From assembly GCF_023522835.1 (NCBI RefSeq), contig NZ_JALCZU010000012.1, positions 1 through 64,000 on the forward strand: DNA of 64,000 nucleotides, read 5' to 3'. Shown here piece by piece: positions 28,869 through 37,803 of the stretch. Within the stretch, counting starts at the first letter, position 1, and the number at the start of each line of letters is the position of its first letter. The position numbers and the translations under genes are program-made. The notes beneath the pieces were generated by a model that worked only from the letters and a program-made list of their open reading frames with translations, did not search any database and had not been told where the DNA came from. The stretch is from Oceanobacillus saliphilus (GTDB taxonomy: Bacteria > Bacillota > Bacilli > Bacillales > Amphibacillaceae).

Positions 28869-29240
28869 ATGGAAGTTTTTGCAGAATTCTTAGCGCGTAT
28901 CGATAATCCACAATACCGGGCCCGAACGGAAGAGGTCTTGGGTTGGGTATTTGAGAAATTCCCCAATTTAGTGCCAGCAATAAAGTGGAACCAGCCTATG
29001 TTTACCGATCATGGTACATTTATTATTGCCTTTAGTGTAGCCAAAAAGCATTTGGCTGTTGCCCCCGAAAGTGTAGCTATTAATCATTTTTCTAATGAAA
29101 TAGTGGAGGCTGGCTATGATTACAGTAAGGAATTGATACGTATCAAGTGGGATAGTCCGGTTGATTTCTCATTACTTGAGAAACTAATAGCGTTTAATAT
29201 TTTAGATAAGGAAAACTGTTCAACTTTTTGGCGGGAGTAA
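28869..29240 (+). CDS. DUF1801 / YdhG-family iron-chaperone-like protein
   Basis: A 123-residue DUF1801 protein: EFLARIDNPQYRARTEEVLGWVFEKFPNLVPAIKWNQPMF at the N-terminus, then FIIAFSVAKKHLAVAPE. Members resemble frataxin-fold intracellular iron chaperones (Fra/YdhG). The ATG at 28869 follows TAGGAGGAAACAAC; the longer reading from 28818 has no such site. It is followed directly by repeat A copy 6 and its terminator. Confidence 0.83.
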   Translation: MEVFAEFLARIDNPQYRARTEEVLGWVFEKFPNLVPAIKWNQPMFTDHGTFIIAFSVAKKHLAVAPESVAINHFSNEIVEAGYDYSKELIRIKWDSPVDFSLLEKLIAFNILDKENCSTFWRE

Positions 29241-29243
29241 AAA

Positions 29244-29275
29244 GGTTCACTGTCACTCCCTGAATTATGTCGAAA
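29244..29275 (+). repeat. Dispersed stop-codon repeat A, copy 6
   Basis: AGGTTCACTGTCACTCC followed by CTGAATTATGTCGAA, three bases after the TAA of the DUF1801 gene. Confidence 0.78.
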
Positions 29276-29283
29276 TATATTAA

Positions 29284-29313
29284 AAACCGAACAGGGCTGT
29301 TACTGTTCGGTTT
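29284..29313 (+). terminator. Palindromic terminator (repeat B)
   Basis: AAACCGAACAG (29284-29294) pairs with CTGTTCGGTTT (29303-29313). It follows repeat A as at 26661. Confidence 0.82.
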
Positions 29314-29376
29314 ATTGATTTTCAAGTAAACTATTTAACATAATAATAATAGTTGGTAACTGCGGAGGGAATACAT

Positions 29377-30321
29377 ATGAAAATGTTATTTATGCTTCGG
29401 GATGCATTTATTGAGGCAAATCCAAAACTGATAGAAGAAGCACGTACAATAGGAGAAGTAAACGTTATTCTGACAGATCAGGGAATTGAAAAAGAGGAAT
29501 TGAAAAGGGAAGTCGCAGATGTTGATGTCATTGTCGTTGCTATTGTAAATATTGATAAGGAAATCATCGATGCTGCCGCTAACCTGAAATACATTATGAA
29601 ATTTGGCTCAGGATACGACAATATCGACCATGTATATGCACGGGAAAAGGGAATCCCTGTAACCAATGTCCCTGGACAGAATGCTGAAGCAGTTGCAGAT
29701 CATGCTTTCGGTTTGATGCTTGCGGCTGCAAGGCATGTTACTCAAAAAAATCAGGAAATGAAATCCGGTAAATGGGAGCTTTCCATGGGCTTTGAAATAT
29801 TCAATAAGCGACTGGGCATCATCGGTTTCGGAAATATCGGAAAAGCTATCGCAAGACGCGCCAATGGTTTCCATATGGAAATAAGCGTCTATGCCAATCA
29901 TAAAGACTATGATTCTGCTGAAAAATTAGGGGTGAAATTTGTTGATCTAGATGAACTGCTTTCGACTTCCGATACAGTTGTCATATGCACAAATTTGAAT
30001 GAAAAAACACGAAACATGATCAATGTGGAAACACTAAGCCTCATGAAACCGACCGCCATTCTCATCAATATTTCACGTGGTGGATTAGTTGATGAAGATG
30101 CATTAACCGAAGCTCTTAAGAATAAGCAATTATTTGCAGCGGGACTTGATGTGTTCGCAGATGAACCAACAAAGAGTGAACTTGCTGCACTAACGAACGT
30201 GATTGCCACTCCACATATCGGAGCAGCTACGTATGAAGCAATCGAGCGGATAGGTGATGGGGCACTTGCTAATCTGAAGCGGTTTGCTGCTAGGGAGGAA
30301 TTGGCGAATCTCGTAAACTAG
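29377..30321 (+). CDS. D-isomer-specific 2-hydroxyacid dehydrogenase
   Basis: A 314-residue NAD-dependent oxidoreductase of the PGDH/2-hydroxyacid dehydrogenase family. It has the Rossmann motif GFGNIG, the catalytic Arg in NISRGGLVDE, the Glu near DEPTKSEL and the His in TPHIGAAT. The sequence GSGYDNIDHVYAREKGIPVTNVPGQNAEAVADHAF is typical of PGDH-like members. The substrate cannot be assigned. The ATG at 29377 follows GCGGAGGGAATACAT; the GTG at 29353 is rejected. Confidence 0.87.
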   Translation: MKMLFMLRDAFIEANPKLIEEARTIGEVNVILTDQGIEKEELKREVADVDVIVVAIVNIDKEIIDAAANLKYIMKFGSGYDNIDHVYAREKGIPVTNVPGQNAEAVADHAFGLMLAAARHVTQKNQEMKSGKWELSMGFEIFNKRLGIIGFGNIGKAIARRANGFHMEISVYANHKDYDSAEKLGVKFVDLDELLSTSDTVVICTNLNEKTRNMINVETLSLMKPTAILINISRGGLVDEDALTEALKNKQLFAAGLDVFADEPTKSELAALTNVIATPHIGAATYEAIERIGDGALANLKRFAAREELANLVN

Positions 30322-30390
30322 ATTTCCGTAACCAATTAATGGAAAAGTATACATCCTGTTAGGAACATTTGTAAAATAGTGTAGAAGGGA

Positions 30391-30436
30391 AAAATGCCTT
30401 TTCTAACCTTGATGAACAGGGAAGAAAAGGCATTTT
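30391..30436 (+). terminator. Terminator after 2-hydroxyacid dehydrogenase
   Basis: AAAATGCCTTTTCT (30391-30404) pairs with AGAAAAGGCATTTT (30423-30436). Nothing recognisable lies between it and the acyl-CoA dehydrogenase stop at 30605. Confidence 0.82.
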
Positions 30437-30604
30437 AATAAGTATGACGTGTGTTTCAAAACCTCTGGATTCAAAAAATATTCCGGATGATAAAGCTTTT
30501 ATTCCTATCATCTACTCGATGTGCTGCACCGGAATCATTTTCTGTTTAAATAACTGTTTTAAAAATGTCATATTCCATTCACATATAGTCTCTAATAATG
30601 GGAG

Positions 30605-31765
30605 TTACTTATGCTCCGCAATTGATTTCCCTGCCAGCTGCATCACGGTCATGTCATCCATCGGGGGATTGTGGAGGCCTGCGCGGACATCACGATAGTA
30701 GCGCTGTAATGGGTTTTCCTTGGATAAACTTCTAGCACCAGTAATTCGCATTGCTAAGTCAACCACTTCAATAGCTTTATTTACAACAGATAATTTCACC
30801 GCGCCCAGCTCAGGTCCCATCGTTTCCCTAACTACTTCATCACTTTCATCCCATTTTTTAGCTACACCATAGAGGAAATATCTGGATTCCATCATTTTAA
30901 GTTCCATTTCACCTAGCTTCTGTTTGACATTCGGTAAGTCGGAAATGGTGCCCTCTATACTGTTTGGTGAATAGCTGGCAGCAAACTGAATTGCTTTTTC
31001 CTGGGCAGCGCTGGCAATTCCAAGATAACACGCAGGTATATGCAGTAACCAGCCAGCGGGTTTCTTTTTACCAGGAGACACACGTTCAACGAGAACCTCT
31101 TTGCCTAGATGAACATTTTCCAGTACAAGATCATGACTGCCAGTACCGCGCATTGCAATGGAGTTCCATGTTTCATCCACGTTGACACCAGCCAGCTCCC
31201 GCTTCATGAGGAAATTTCCAACCTGATTCTCTCCATCAATCGATGCACTGACAATAAAATAATCCAGAATAGGGGAGAGGGTTGTAAATGTTTTTCTGCC
31301 ATTAATGACCCATCCATCACTGACTTTCTTCGCATAAGTTTCCGGCTTGCCGCCACGGGTCGGGCTTCCGGTAGCAGGCTCTGATGCGGCACTGTTCAAT
31401 AATGCTCCAGAATGAACGACATCCTTGGCTACTTCTGCATAGATATCCTTTTTCCAAATTTCATTTTCACCGAGATGTTTCATGATACCCATATGCCAGC
31501 CGATGGATAGGGCTGTTGAACCGTCCGCTTTTCCGATTATTTCCTGGTAGTGAAGTAGTTCAGATAGAGAAATCCCTTCTCCGCCATATTCTTTTGGAAC
31601 GGTTAAGGACGAATAGCCGATTGTTTTTAAGTCCTCAAAATTTTCGAAAGGGAACGTGCCATTTTCATCATGATGCATTGCACGTTGTGAAAATGAATTT
31701 ACAGTTTTAGATAATAGGTTTACTCTTTTTTCCATTGTAGTAAGGTCTGATAACTTCATTTCCAA
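30605..31765 (-). CDS. Acyl-CoA dehydrogenase family protein
   Basis: A 386-residue flavoprotein of the acyl-CoA dehydrogenase fold: N-terminal helical domain, then GSPTRGG and INGRKTFTTLSPILDYFIVSASI (middle beta-domain), MRGTGSHDLVLENVHL, and a C-terminal helical domain ending RDVRAGLHNPPMDDMTVMQLAGKS. The middle-domain pattern is closer to the DszC/flavin-monooxygenase-like branch than to classical fatty-acid dehydrogenases, so hydroxylase activity is possible. The ATG follows GCTGGAGGTTGGAA. Divergent from an SDR gene. Confidence 0.83.
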   Translation of the reverse strand: MEMKLSDLTTMEKRVNLLSKTVNSFSQRAMHHDENGTFPFENFEDLKTIGYSSLTVPKEYGGEGISLSELLHYQEIIGKADGSTALSIGWHMGIMKHLGENEIWKKDIYAEVAKDVVHSGALLNSAASEPATGSPTRGGKPETYAKKVSDGWVINGRKTFTTLSPILDYFIVSASIDGENQVGNFLMKRELAGVNVDETWNSIAMRGTGSHDLVLENVHLGKEVLVERVSPGKKKPAGWLLHIPACYLGIASAAQEKAIQFAASYSPNSIEGTISDLPNVKQKLGEMELKMMESRYFLYGVAKKWDESDEVVRETMGPELGAVKLSVVNKAIEVVDLAMRITGARSLSKENPLQRYYRDVRAGLHNPPMDDMTVMQLAGKSIAEHK

Positions 31766-31920
31766 CCTCCAGCTTTATATATTGTTTATTCAATTAATCC
31801 AGTAGGAATGATAGGTTTATTATTTCACTATGTTATGAAAATTTCAATGTAAATGGCATAGGGTTTAGATCCGATAATTTTCAGGGACAACCAACCTATT
31901 ATGACGATAAGTAAAAATAG

Positions 31921-31949
31921 TTGATATTAAATAGCGCTTTCATTAGAAT
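31921..31949 (+). promoter_or_regulatory. Sigma-A promoter with a cre-like site in the spacer
   Basis: TTGATA (31921-31926), a 17-base spacer, then TAGAAT (31944-31949). Inside the spacer lies ATAGCGCTTTCA (31931-31942), whose complement TGAAAGCGCTAT matches most of the CcpA cre consensus, so catabolite repression of the SDR gene is likely. Confidence 0.6.
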
Positions 31950-31997
31950 TGTATGTAAATTCAGAAAGAAAGCTCCATATAAAAAGGAGGAATTAAA

Positions 31998-32762
31998 ATG
32001 GATGGCAAAGTAGTATTGATTACAGGTGGTGCAGGTGGAATAGGTCAGGCAACTGCCCAGCTGTTTTTGGACAAGGGCGCAAAAGTAGTTTTAGTGGATA
32101 TCAATCAGGAAGCACTTGATAATGCTAAAAATTCCTTAAATGCTGAGGAAGATAGAATTTTGGTAGTGCAGGCAAACGTAACCGATGAAGAAGATGTGAA
32201 AAGATATGTGGATCAAACGGTTAACATTTTCGGAAAAATTGATGTATTTTTCAATAACGCCGGAATCAATGGACCTTTTGCTCAAATTAAAGATTTGGAA
32301 AAAGAAAAATTCGAACAAATCCTCCATATTAACGTAACTGGGGTATTCCTCGGACTGAAACATGTCATCAGGCAGATGGAAAAACAAGGGTATGGCAGCA
32401 TTATTAATACTGCCTCAAACGCAGCATATATCGGCTCAAGCGGAATGGCGGGTTATATTGCTTCCAAGCATGCGGTAGCTGGAATCACAAAAACGGCAGC
32501 ATTGGAAGTTGCTGCCAGTGGCATTCGCGTCAATGCAGTTGCGCCAGCTGCAATTGATACTCAAATGCTTGCGGATATTCAGAATAATATAACGCCAGGC
32601 GAGCCTGAAACATCTGGTGAAGCAATCAAACAGGGAATCCCTATGGGTCGATTCGGTGCTCCAGATGAAGTGGGACAGGTCGTCCTGTTCCTTGCATCTG
32701 ACCACGCCTCATTTGTCAATGGATCTCTCTATAATGTGGATGGTGGCATGCAGGCAGATTGA
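31998..32762 (+). CDS. Short-chain dehydrogenase/reductase
   Basis: A 254-residue classical SDR: cofactor motif TGGAGGIG (10-17 region), NNAG, and the catalytic Ser/Tyr/Lys with YIASKHA (YxxxK). The C-terminal VDGGMQAD is typical. Asp in LVDINQEA after strand 2 suggests NAD(H). Substrate unknown. It may work with the divergent acyl-CoA dehydrogenase-like enzyme. The ATG follows AAAAGGAGGAATTAAA. Confidence 0.9.
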   Translation: MDGKVVLITGGAGGIGQATAQLFLDKGAKVVLVDINQEALDNAKNSLNAEEDRILVVQANVTDEEDVKRYVDQTVNIFGKIDVFFNNAGINGPFAQIKDLEKEKFEQILHINVTGVFLGLKHVIRQMEKQGYGSIINTASNAAYIGSSGMAGYIASKHAVAGITKTAALEVAASGIRVNAVAPAAIDTQMLADIQNNITPGEPETSGEAIKQGIPMGRFGAPDEVGQVVLFLASDHASFVNGSLYNVDGGMQAD

Positions 32763-32783
32763 TAGAAAGCGATATGTACTTAA

Positions 32784-32819
32784 AAAAGATGAAATCACTG
32801 GAAAGTGGTTTCATCTTTT
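32784..32819 (+). terminator. SDR terminator
   Basis: AAAAGATGAAATCAC pairs with GTGGTTTCATCTTTT across a short loop, with one mismatch; it lies 25 bases after the SDR stop. Confidence 0.75.
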
Positions 32820-32923
32820 CATACTGGACTGGTTCTAATTTTAATAACTAATACACACTATGGGTTGGGTTATAGGCGATACGTTCGGAAGACTTTCATT
32901 TAGGTGATGCCCCTGTAATAGTA

Positions 32924-32977
32924 TCAATCAGTGCGCTGCGGAATAAAAAAACCGCTGCTACTGATTGAGTTTTTTTC
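32924..32977. terminator. Long hairpin between SDR and niaR
   Basis: TCAATCAGT (32924-32932) pairs with ACTGATTGA (32960-32968), with an inner GCGG/CCGC pairing, followed by seven T. It adjoins repeat A copy 7. Confidence 0.65.
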
Positions 32978-33005
32978 GACAAATATCGGGGAGTGACAGG
33001 CACTC
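32975..33005 (-). repeat. Dispersed stop-codon repeat A, copy 7
   Basis: On the minus strand the niaR stop TAG is followed by GAGTGCCTGTCACTCC and then CCGATATTTGTCGAA. Confidence 0.83.
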
Positions 33006-33539
33006 CTAAATCAGTATACCTGCTTTCTTTAGGTCTTGGCAGGCGGCTTCGATTTTGTCCATGGAGTCGGCTTCAAGTGTGTGTAGATGTACACCATCTG
33101 TTAGAGAAGATAGGTAGGGAGCATCCGCTGCGTTAATTTTTTCTAGGAACTGATCTACTTCTCTTCGGTTGCTGACACAGATGGAAGCGGTCAAATCACC
33201 GTATACAGCATGCTCCACTATAACATCCTTGATGGTGATGCCGTGATCCACGATAAGGTAAAGTTCTTCCTGTGTTTGTTCAGCTCCATGTTTGCAAGCA
33301 ATCACTTTACGCTCAAGAATATCTTCCTTTTCTTCCTTCAGATAGAGATACCCTTGGCTGGTGGCAATAATTGGCTCATTTTTTGCCTTCAAAATGGATA
33401 CATCCTGGACGATAACTTGTCTCGATACATTGGCTTTACAGGCAAAATCACTGCCGCTAACAGGCCTCCTTGCTCTTTTCAGTGTTTCTATAATAAGTTG
33501 TTGTCTGTTTGCGGAAGACATTTTTTTACCGGTTTTCAT
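33006..33539 (-). CDS. niaR: Niacin-responsive transcriptional repressor NiaR (YrxA)
   Basis: A 177-residue regulator: N-terminal winged helix (residues 9-65; QQLIIETLKRARRPVSGSDFACKANVSRQVIVQDVSILK) and a C-terminal 3H domain, so named for conserved His residues (ACKHG, VDHGITIKDVIVEHAVYGD, DGVHLHT). NiaR represses NAD synthesis and niacin uptake genes when nicotinate is present. The ATG follows GGAGGTGGGTCACCT. It is divergent from nadC, and the shared gap holds an operator-like dyad. Its stop codon abuts repeat A. Confidence 0.92.
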   Translation of the reverse strand: MKTGKKMSSANRQQLIIETLKRARRPVSGSDFACKANVSRQVIVQDVSILKAKNEPIIATSQGYLYLKEEKEDILERKVIACKHGAEQTQEELYLIVDHGITIKDVIVEHAVYGDLTASICVSNRREVDQFLEKINAADAPYLSSLTDGVHLHTLEADSMDKIEAACQDLKKAGILI

Positions 33540-33665
33540 AGGTGACCCACCTCCTCGTATAAGTATATATCATGTGTACATTTAACCTTTAACATAGCAT
33601 GATATCCATCCTATAAATTAACCTTTTTTATCTTTACAAAAAATTTACATTCCAAATTTAATCAC

Positions 33666-33715
33666 TTGATATTATATTAATTCTATGTAAATATAGATGT
33701 CAAGACAAGTGACAT
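33666..33715 (+). promoter_or_regulatory. nadC promoter with candidate NiaR operator
   Basis: TTGATA (33666-33671), 16 bases, TAAATA (33688-33693). The dyad ATGTCA-7-TGACAT (33697-33715) lies where transcription would start, the right position for repression. A second, shorter dyad TGTGAA-4-TTCACA lies near 33808-33823. Assignment to NiaR is inferred from position and from resemblance to the GTCTTGACA-type boxes I recall for this regulator. Confidence 0.5.
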
Positions 33716-33864
33716 TACTAGATTACCTTTTTAGGTAGAGATTTATAAAAATCGAAGAAGAATCCAACCTAATTTACATGATAGTTTTCGTACACGTATA
33801 CCCTTATTGTGAAAATATTCACATTCGGACTTTCTAAATTCAATAACTTTTAAGGAGTACTAAC

Positions 33865-34710
33865 ATGAATAAACTGAAATTACGCAATATGCTCGATTCT
33901 TTTCTATTGGAAGACATCGGTGATCAAGATATAACAAGCGAAGCAATATTTCCAGAGAATCAAACCGGTAAAGGTGTGTTCATTGCAAAAGAGGCCGGAA
34001 CACTTTCTGGTCTGGACATAATCACGGAGGCATATCACCTGCTCGATTCGCGAATTGAAGTAAAACTTCACTTTAACGATGGAGACCAAGTAAATCAACA
34101 AGACACTATTGCTGAAGTGTATGGCCCGGTCAGACATCTTTTGACTGGAGAGAGGGTCATCCTGAATCTACTGCAGCGAATGAGTGGGATTGCAACAATG
34201 ACAAGTAAGGCCGTTGAAACGTTAAATGATCCGAGCATCACTATTTGTGATACGAGAAAAACAACGCCTGGACTCCGTTTGCTGGATAAATATTCCGTCA
34301 TCACTGGTGGCGGGAAAAACCACCGCAATGGACTGTATGACGGCGTCATGATTAAGGACAATCATATTTCCTATTGCGGATCGATAGCCCAAGCTGTTAA
34401 AAAAGCACGTGCGGCAATTGGACATATGGTAAAAATCGAAGTAGAAACGGAAAACGAAGAGGAAGTTCTTGAAGCAGTCCAAGCAGGTGCAGACGTCATT
34501 ATGTTCGATAATCGAACACCTGAAGAAATAAAAGCGTTTGTCTCACTTGTACCGGACTCCATTATTACAGAGGCTTCAGGTGGCATCACACTGGACAATC
34601 TGGCAGCCTATGCAAATACCGGTGTCGATTATATTTCATTAGGTGCATTAACACATTCCGTAAAGGCATTGGATATTAGTCTGCAAGTTAACGATGGAGA
34701 GAAAAAATAA
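33865..34710 (+). CDS. nadC: Quinolinate phosphoribosyltransferase (nicotinate-nucleotide pyrophosphorylase)
   Basis: A 281-residue NadC converting quinolinate and PRPP to nicotinate mononucleotide. Hallmarks: EDIGDQDITSEAIF, GERVILNLLQRMSGIAT, TRKTTPGLR, GGGKNHRNGLYDGVMIKDNH and ASGGITLDN. Full length. The ATG follows TAAGGAGTACTAAC. nadA and nadB are not beside it; instead a TAXI/TRAP transporter follows after 36 bases. With niaR divergent upstream, this suggests a salvage unit that imports quinolinate or a related pyridine acid. Confidence 0.93.
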   Translation: MNKLKLRNMLDSFLLEDIGDQDITSEAIFPENQTGKGVFIAKEAGTLSGLDIITEAYHLLDSRIEVKLHFNDGDQVNQQDTIAEVYGPVRHLLTGERVILNLLQRMSGIATMTSKAVETLNDPSITICDTRKTTPGLRLLDKYSVITGGGKNHRNGLYDGVMIKDNHISYCGSIAQAVKKARAAIGHMVKIEVETENEEEVLEAVQAGADVIMFDNRTPEEIKAFVSLVPDSIITEASGGITLDNLAAYANTGVDYISLGALTHSVKALDISLQVNDGEKK

Positions 34711-34746
34711 CCCGATTCACTTTACAAACCATCAGGGGGTAAAACG

Positions 34747-35757
34747 ATGAAAAAAATATACTTGCTATTCTTTATTTTTATTGGACTGTTCATTTTGGCT
34801 GCATGCGGGAGTGGTGATAATTCACAATCAAATGCACCAAGTGATTCACAGGACACACTGAACACAACGATCATCGGTGGCCGTACTGGTGGGGCATGGT
34901 CGGTATTTGCAGAAGGGGTGGCAGAATCAATCCGCCGAGAACATGATGGTTCCATTATAACAGTGGAACCAGGTGGTATCGTGGAAAACCCACCCACTGT
35001 GGGTACTGGTGTAGTTCCATATGGCTTATCCTATGCGATGACATCCTATGCCGCATACACTGGTGAAGAGCCTTATACAGAACCTTACGAAGACTTGCGG
35101 GCTGTCAGTGTTATTATTCCATCTAATTACTATCAATTTCTAGTTCGGGCAAATGAACCATATGATTCCATTGCTGAAATCGTTGAACAACAGGTACCAA
35201 TTCGATTGGCGGTCGATCAAAAGGGTTCTGCCGGGGAAATAATGACCCGAAATATTTTTCAGGAGTATGGTGTGACCTATGACGACATCATTTCATGGGG
35301 GGGTTCTGTTGATTATTTATCGGGGTCGAAAACATTCGAAATGATGGCTGACAACCGAATAGATGCTGCCGGTGATGCGGTTTCCGCTCCTTCTGGTGAT
35401 ATTATTGAGGCTGCAACTTCCATGAACATGAAAATGCTTCCGCTTGATTCGGAAACGATGCAGGCAGTGGCAGAAGAACTAGGTATGAAATCAGGCACCA
35501 TTCAAGCTGGAACATACGCATTTTTGGAAGAAGATATACCTACGATCAGTACACCGGCAATACTCATTACACACAAAGATATCCCGGAGGAAGAAGTTTA
35601 TCAGATAACACAAGCAATCTATGATAACTTCGACTATCTCAGAAACGTACATCAGGAATTTAAAAATCTAACAGAAGAAACGATCATGGATGTTGGTAAT
35701 GTTCCCCTTCATCCAGGAGCTGAAAAATTTTTCCGGGAAAAAGGATTGATGGAGTAA
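34747..35757 (+). CDS. TAXI-family TRAP transporter substrate-binding lipoprotein
   Basis: A 336-residue lipoprotein; lipobox LAAC, with Cys at residue 20. The mature domain begins NTTIIGGRTGGAWSVFAEGVAESIRRE, the TAXI (TRAP-associated extracytoplasmic immunogenic) signature, and includes NPPTVGTG. It presents a carboxylate ligand to the membrane component encoded next, 27 bases away. It sits 36 bases after nadC, so the three genes are one operon. The ligand is unknown; pyridine carboxylates are inferred from context. Confidence 0.88.
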   Translation: MKKIYLLFFIFIGLFILAACGSGDNSQSNAPSDSQDTLNTTIIGGRTGGAWSVFAEGVAESIRREHDGSIITVEPGGIVENPPTVGTGVVPYGLSYAMTSYAAYTGEEPYTEPYEDLRAVSVIIPSNYYQFLVRANEPYDSIAEIVEQQVPIRLAVDQKGSAGEIMTRNIFQEYGVTYDDIISWGGSVDYLSGSKTFEMMADNRIDAAGDAVSAPSGDIIEAATSMNMKMLPLDSETMQAVAEELGMKSGTIQAGTYAFLEEDIPTISTPAILITHKDIPEEEVYQITQAIYDNFDYLRNVHQEFKNLTEETIMDVGNVPLHPGAEKFFREKGLME

Positions 35758-35784
35758 GGTTTTCCCAAAAGGAGTCATAGCATT

Positions 35785-37722
35785 GTGAACATCAGAAAAC
35801 TTCTAGTTAGCTGGTTTGCCCAAGGGTATAAACGTAATCTAGCAAGCTATCATATAAAAATAGTCGGCTTTACTGCATTCTTTTTATCCGTTTACCAGAT
35901 TTGGTCTGTGATTTGGGGTAAGTTGGATCCGCTTAATCAAATGGCGATCCATCTTTCGTTTATCCTGGCACTTACTTTTCTTTTATACGGGTATTCCAAA
36001 AAGGATGTAATCAAAAGTCATGCACCAAGTGTGATGGATTATTTGTTTGCAGTATTGTCGATTAGTGCAGGAATCTATTTTACAATACTTGCTGAACGAA
36101 TCGCGACGAGAATTCCGATTATGAATCCATTAAGTGCGCTTGATATTTTTATCGGACTCGTATTTGTACTGTTAACCATTGAGGCAGCACGCAGGACCAT
36201 TGGTTTTCCGATTATCATCATCGTATTTATCGGTGCGGCCTATACACTCGGTGGCCATCATCTAAGCGGAATGCTCAGTCACCGCAAGTTGTCCCCAATT
36301 GAATTCATTGATGAGCTCGCATTTAGTTTTAATGGGCTTTGGGGTTCGCCGATATCTGTCGCTGCAACATTTGTGTTTATGTTTATGTTATTCGGTTCTT
36401 TTCTGCAAAAATCGGGTGCTGGAGAATTTTTCTATAAACTGTCAGCCTCAATTGCTGGAAGAACGCGGGGAGGTTCTGCCAAAGTAGCAGTTCTGACAAG
36501 TGCCTTCTTCGGTTCCATTTCAGGAAGTCCAACTGCAAATGTTGTCACAACCGGAAACTTTACGATACCAGTAAGCAAAAAGTCAGGCTATCCGCCGGCA
36601 ATCGCTGCCGCAGTGGAAGCAGCTGCCTCAACAGGAGGAAGTATCTTACCGCCAATTATGGGTTCCTCAGCTTTTCTTATGGCTGCCGTCACCCAGATGT
36701 CTTACAGCTCCATCGTCATTGCAGCACTAATTCCTGGTATTCTTTACTATGTTTCATTACTTTCCATGGTCCATTTAGAGGCAATGCGCTTGAATTTACC
36801 CCGTCCTGCCAAAGAGGATATTCCTAAATTAAAGGATGTTCTGAAAGAAGGATGGTTCTATGTTATCCCGATGATTGTTCTTGTCTTTTTTTTAATGCAG
36901 GGATTCAGTGCTTCCAGAACTGGTTTTTACGGAATACTAGCTGTTGTCGCTGTAAGCTGGTTCCGTAAAGATACCCGGATGGGAGTGCGGAAAATTATCG
37001 CTTCCATGATTGATGGTGCAAAGTCATCGATTCCAGTAACAGCGGCCAGCGGAGCAGCTGGGCTGATCATTGCCGGAATCATGACTACTGGTCTTGGCGG
37101 GAAGCTAACGAGCATTGTACTTGGATTGACAGATGGAATGATTTTTCCGACATTGCTTCTGGTTATGGTTATTTGTATTATTCTCGGAATGGGCATGCCT
37201 GTAGCGGCCGCGTATATATTGACTGCCATGCTCGCAGCACCAGCTTTGATTGAATTGGGTGTGACTGTAATGGCTGCCCATTTATTCATTGTTTACTTTT
37301 CCATCTTTTCGGCAATCACACCACCTGTTGCCGTGGCTTCCTATGCAGCTGCGGGAATTGCGGATGCTAACCCGAACAGAGTGGGATTGGAAGCTGTAAA
37401 ACTAGGTATTGTCGGATTTGTCGTTCCGTTTATGTTTGTTCTAGAGCCAGCGCTGCTCATGGATGGTTCTGCTGTAGAGATCATTATTGCGTTTCTGACA
37501 GCGGTTATAGGTGTCATTGCACTCGGCGCTGGCGCAATCGGCTGGCTGAAAACGAGAACAACGCTTCTAGAACGAATTTTACTGATTACGAGTGGTGCAC
37601 TAACGATGTACGCCAGCCTGCTAACAAGCGGAATCGGCCTAATCATCATCACCATCGTATTCATCTTGCAACACAAACGAAAAATCACGAAGGTGCCTGC
37701 CACTCCTCGAATAATGTCATGA
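35785..37722 (+). CDS. TRAP transporter fused permease (4TM/12TM)
   Basis: A 645-residue polytopic protein in which the small (DctQ-like) and large (DctM-like) TRAP subunits are fused, as usual for TAXI systems. DctM-type stretches include GSISGSPTANVVTTGNFTIP, STGGSILPPIMGSSAFLMA and GMGMPVAAAYILTAML. The start is GTG at 35785 after AAAGGAG. The last nine residues (VPATPRIMS) are encoded by dispersed repeat A copy 8, so the natural C-terminus has been altered; the preceding residues (QHKRKITK) look like a normal cytoplasmic tail. Confidence 0.9.
   Translation: MNIRKLLVSWFAQGYKRNLASYHIKIVGFTAFFLSVYQIWSVIWGKLDPLNQMAIHLSFILALTFLLYGYSKKDVIKSHAPSVMDYLFAVLSISAGIYFTILAERIATRIPIMNPLSALDIFIGLVFVLLTIEAARRTIGFPIIIIVFIGAAYTLGGHHLSGMLSHRKLSPIEFIDELAFSFNGLWGSPISVAATFVFMFMLFGSFLQKSGAGEFFYKLSASIAGRTRGGSAKVAVLTSAFFGSISGSPTANVVTTGNFTIPVSKKSGYPPAIAAAVEAAASTGGSILPPIMGSSAFLMAAVTQMSYSSIVIAALIPGILYYVSLLSMVHLEAMRLNLPRPAKEDIPKLKDVLKEGWFYVIPMIVLVFFLMQGFSASRTGFYGILAVVAVSWFRKDTRMGVRKIIASMIDGAKSSIPVTAASGAAGLIIAGIMTTGLGGKLTSIVLGLTDGMIFPTLLLVMVICIILGMGMPVAAAYILTAMLAAPALIELGVTVMAAHLFIVYFSIFSAITPPVAVASYAAAGIADANPNRVGLEAVKLGIVGFVVPFMFVLEPALLMDGSAVEIIIAFLTAVIGVIALGAGAIGWLKTRTTLLERILLITSGALTMYASLLTSGIGLIIITIVFILQHKRKITKVPATPRIMS
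37691..37719 (+). repeat. Dispersed repeat A, copy 8 (inside TRAP permease 3' end)
   Basis: AGGTGCCTGCCACTCC then TCGAATAATGTCAT. It is translated as the last codons of the permease; the TGA stop begins at its end. Confidence 0.8.
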
Positions 37723-37731
37723 TATTCCTTG

Positions 37732-37764
37732 AAAACCGAACAGTGTTTGTCACTGTTCGGTTTT
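37732..37764 (+). terminator. Palindromic terminator of the nadC-TRAP operon (repeat B)
   Basis: AAAACCGAACAGTG (37732-37745) pairs perfectly with CACTGTTCGGTTTT (37751-37764). Confidence 0.9.
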
Positions 37765-37803
37765 ATGATGGTGAGGATTCGTTGAACCGCGATTGGTGTT
37801 TCG

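Noticed and set aside
30444-30698. 84-codon plus-strand ORF between the 2-hydroxyacid dehydrogenase and acyl-CoA dehydrogenase genes
   Set aside because: It starts after a terminator, lacks a binding site and runs antisense into the dehydrogenase 3' end.
36927-37289. 120-codon minus-strand ORF inside the TRAP permease
   Set aside because: Antisense shadow of a strongly conserved transmembrane coding region; no binding site.
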